Shown here piece by piece: positions 60,551 to 64,000 of a stretch of DNA of 64,000 bases (position 1 is its first letter; the number at the start of each line of letters is the position of its first letter). The DNA is from Burkholderiales bacterium RIFCSPHIGHO2_01_FULL_63_240. GTDB lineage: Bacteria > Pseudomonadota > Gammaproteobacteria > Burkholderiales > Burkholderiaceae_C. The notes under the pieces were generated by a model. That model did not search any database and was not told where the DNA came from. It was given only the letters and a program-made list of their open reading frames with translations. Both the position numbers and the translations under genes were made by a program. The stretch covers positions 124,001-188,000 of the forward strand of contig MERU01000009.1 in assembly GCA_001770725.1 (NCBI GenBank), given 5' to 3'.

Positions 60551-60596
60551 TTGCGCACGAAGCGCCCCCACGTGACAGAGGCAATTGGAGTTCACC

Positions 60597-60983
60597 ATGG
60601 CATACAGCGACAAGGTCATTGACCACTACGAAAACCCCCGCAACGTCGGCTCCTTCGAAAAGGGCGACGAATCGGTTGGCACCGGCATGGTGGGCGCCCC
60701 CGCCTGCGGCGACGTCATGAAGCTGCAGATCAAGGTCAACCCGTCCACGGGCGTGATCGAAGACGCGCGCTTCAAGACCTACGGTTGCGGCTCGGCCATC
60801 GCCTCGAGCTCGCTCGTGACCGAGTGGGTGCGCGGCAAGACGCTCGACGAAGCGCTGACCATCAAGAACACCCAGATCGCCGAAGAGCTGGCCTTGCCCC
60901 CGGTCAAGATCCACTGCTCGATCCTGGCCGAAGATGCCATCAAGGCAGCTGTCAGCGACTACAAGGCCAAGCATGCAAACTGA
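60597..60983 (+). CDS. iscU: Iron-sulfur cluster scaffold IscU
   Basis: The 128-residue scaffold has the three cluster cysteines Cys37 ([10 protein letters not shown]), Cys64 (YGCGSAIAS) and Cys107 ([10 protein letters not shown]), with Asp39, plus the LPPVK motif (100-104) bound by HscA. ATG 60597 has GGAG seven bases upstream. Clusters are built here from sulfur given by IscS. Its last 11 bases overlap the iscA start, so the two are translationally coupled. Confidence 0.98.
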   Translation: MAYSDKVIDHYENPRNVGSFEKGDESVGTGMVGAPACGDVMKLQIKVNPSTGVIEDARFKTYGCGSAIASSSLVTEWVRGKTLDEALTIKNTQIAEELALPPVKIHCSILAEDAIKAAVSDYKAKHAN

Positions 60984-61371
60984 CGCATCCTGCACCGCCG
61001 GCCCCGGCAAGGAGCCGCTGCCCGAGATCGCCCAGGCGATCGACGGCATGCGCGTTTCGCTGAGCGAGTCGGCAGCGCGCCACATCACGCGCTACCTGTC
61101 CCGCCGGGGCAAGGGGGTGGGCGTGCGCCTGGGCGTCAAGACCACCGGCTGCTCCGGCCTGGCCTACAAGATCGAGTTCGCCGATGAGGTCGCGCCCGAG
61201 GACATCGTCTTCGAGCAGCAGGGCGTGAAGATCCTGGTCGACCCCAAGAGCCTGCCCTACATCGACGGCACCGAGCTGGACTTCGTGCGCGAAGGCCTCA
61301 ACGAAGGCTTCAAATTCAACAATCCCAACGAACGCGATCGTTGTGGTTGTGGGGAATCCTTCCGCATCTGA
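60973..61371 (+). CDS. iscA: A-type Fe-S carrier IscA with N-terminal extension
   Basis: The A-type domain is complete: [16 protein letters not shown], the first cysteine in [38 protein letters not shown] and the last CGCGESF. The upstream ATG 60973 overlaps iscU and adds about 25 residues ([20 protein letters not shown]) beyond E. coli IscA, whose start aligns with ATG 61048. An AAGG ribosome site supports 60973. If that start is used, the extension includes an extra Cys7. IscA carries or receives iron-sulfur clusters for downstream proteins. Confidence 0.93.
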   Translation: MQTDASCTAGPGKEPLPEIAQAIDGMRVSLSESAARHITRYLSRRGKGVGVRLGVKTTGCSGLAYKIEFADEVAPEDIVFEQQGVKILVDPKSLPYIDGTELDFVREGLNEGFKFNNPNERDRCGCGESFRI

Positions 61372-61419
61372 GCCTTCACGCGAAGGCACACGCCAAGGCA
61401 CACACCTTGCGTCGAACGA

Positions 61420-61442
61420 AGCCCCGCCCCCTCGGTGGGGTT
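61420..61442 (+). terminator. Weak intra-operon hairpin between iscA and hscB
   Basis: AGCCCCGCC (61420-61428) pairs with GGTGGGGTT (61434-61442) over nine bases with two G-T pairs and a five-base loop, followed by only one further T. It may slow or partly terminate transcription between iscA and hscB, lowering chaperone gene output. Confidence 0.4.
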
Positions 61443-61459
61443 TCGCACTTTGACCGACC

Positions 61460-62002
61460 ATGAACATCGACGCCGACGACTTCACCCTGCTGGGCCTGCC
61501 TCGCCGCTTCGCGCTGGAGCGTCCTCAGCTCGACACCGCCTGGAAGGCGCTGCAGGCCAAGGTCCACCCCGACCGGTTTGCGGCCGAAGGCGGGGCCGCA
61601 CAACGCTTGGCCATGCAATGGGCCGTGCGCGTCAACGAGGCCCATCAGCGCCTGAAGGACCCGCTCAAGCGCGCCGCCTACCTGTGCGAGCTGGCCGGTG
61701 CCGCGGTGCAGGCCCATGACAACACCGCCATGCCCGGCGACTTCCTCATGCAGCAGATGGGCTGGCGCGAGGCCCTCGACGAGGCCGGCAACGCCGCCGA
61801 GGTCGAGGCCCTCTCAAGCGAGGTGACGGCGCAGCGCCGGGCCCGCCTGAGCCGCGTGGGCGAGCTGCTCGACGGCCCGCAGGCCAACGCCGAAGCCGCG
61901 GCCCTGGCTGCGAAAGAGGTGAGGGCGCTCATGTTCATCGACCGCTTGCTCGAAGAGGTCGACAACCGGCTGCAACGTTACGAAGACGAGGAAGGCGCCT
62001 GA
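61460..62002 (+). CDS. hscB: Co-chaperone HscB
   Basis: The 180-residue J-type protein starts with a short J-domain (DDFTLLGLPRRFALERPQLD, KVHPDRFAAEGG with the HPD motif) and a C-terminal three-helix part (LMQQMGWREALDEAGNAAEV, VRALMFIDRLLEEVDNRL) that binds IscU. It delivers IscU to HscA. Start 61460 has no obvious ribosome site. The stop is three bp before the hscA ATG. A hairpin precedes it. Confidence 0.95.
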   Translation: MNIDADDFTLLGLPRRFALERPQLDTAWKALQAKVHPDRFAAEGGAAQRLAMQWAVRVNEAHQRLKDPLKRAAYLCELAGAAVQAHDNTAMPGDFLMQQMGWREALDEAGNAAEVEALSSEVTAQRRARLSRVGELLDGPQANAEAAALAAKEVRALMFIDRLLEEVDNRLQRYEDEEGA

Positions 62003-62005
62003 CGC

Positions 62006-63874
<1,869 letters not shown>

Positions 63875-63902
63875 GTCCCAGAGCCCCACAAGAAGCCCCA
63901 CC

Positions 63903-64000
63903 ATGCCCGTCATCAAGATCCTGCCCCACGCCACGCTGTGCCCTCAGGGCGCCGAGATCCAGGCCGCGCCCGGCACCAGCATCTGCGAAGCCCTGCTCGA
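63903..64000 (+). CDS. fdx: isc-type [2Fe-2S] ferredoxin, N-terminal part
   Basis: The frame starting ATG 63903 reads MPVIKILPHATLCPQGAEIQ and then AAPGTSICEALL before the window ends, the N-terminus of the adrenodoxin-type ferredoxin of the isc operon. It should give electrons for cluster assembly. The cysteine ligands lie outside the window. It is 28 bp after hscA, in its usual place. Confidence 0.9.
   Translation, partial: MPVIKILPHATLCPQGAEIQAAPGTSICEALL

Overview
The window is a compact, GC-rich stretch of bacterial chromosome carrying about 56 genes and no visible mobile element, CRISPR array, rRNA or tRNA. The gene content points to a betaproteobacterium of the order Burkholderiales, near the Leptothrix/Aquabacterium/Comamonadaceae groups. 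The supporting genes are an isc operon in the order iscR-iscS-iscU-iscA-hscB-hscA-fdx, a minCDE operon, an intracellular polyhydroxyalkanoate depolymerase, a high-potential iron-sulfur protein, two PEP-CTERM proteins, and a solo RnfB-like ferredoxin protein. The genus cannot be fixed from sequence reading alone.

Left part (1-13.5 kb): a partial dusC; an HDOD-domain protein; a DUF808/YedI membrane protein; a hybrid sensor kinase; a FeeM-like N-acyl amino acid synthase; a ParA-type ATPase; the minC-minD-minE operon; an MgtC/DUF4010 membrane protein; a YgiQ-type radical SAM protein; and a Tim44-like membrane protein.

Middle-left (13.5-30.8 kb): a HiPIP gene diverges from a MerR-type regulator plus short-chain dehydrogenase pair. 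Then come an ABC exporter, a class I PPK2, an acyltransferase, a degenerate HD-GYP protein, a cluster of malonyl-CoA synthetase, class II aldolase and an unknown protein, a GAF/PAS/GGDEF diguanylate cyclase, an acyl-CoA synthetase, an S4 RNA-binding protein, a ribbon-helix-helix-like protein with a histone H1-like tail, and an aldehyde dehydrogenase.

Middle-right (30.8-49.2 kb): livHMGF branched-chain amino acid transporter genes without a binding protein; a two-gene Slam (DUF560, type XI secretion) operon with its probable secreted cargo; a HIT hydrolase; a ferredoxin-type flavin reductase; an epimerase; a PEP-CTERM GDSL hydrolase; nth; a lemA/TPM-domain cluster; a large extracellular nuclease with RTX repeats; an RnfB-like protein; and phaZ.

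Right part (49.2-64 kb): a bacterial copper-radical (galactose/glyoxal) oxidase; a phoX-PEP-CTERM operon; an aromatic/aspartate aminotransferase; uvrB; a low-molecular-weight tyrosine phosphatase; and the isc operon. The isc operon starts from a clear sigma-70 promoter overlapped by two IscR type 1-like sites, and the window ends inside fdx.

The most notable items are the Slam/cargo pair (34.5-37.1 kb), the RHH-H1 tail fusion (28.8 kb), the copper-radical oxidase with all catalytic residues (49.5 kb), the repeated GGTCAAA sites between the HiPIP and MerR genes, and an intrinsic terminator placed immediately in front of livH. No completely new multi-gene system is claimed; the Slam pair is the best candidate for an uncharacterised secretion locus.
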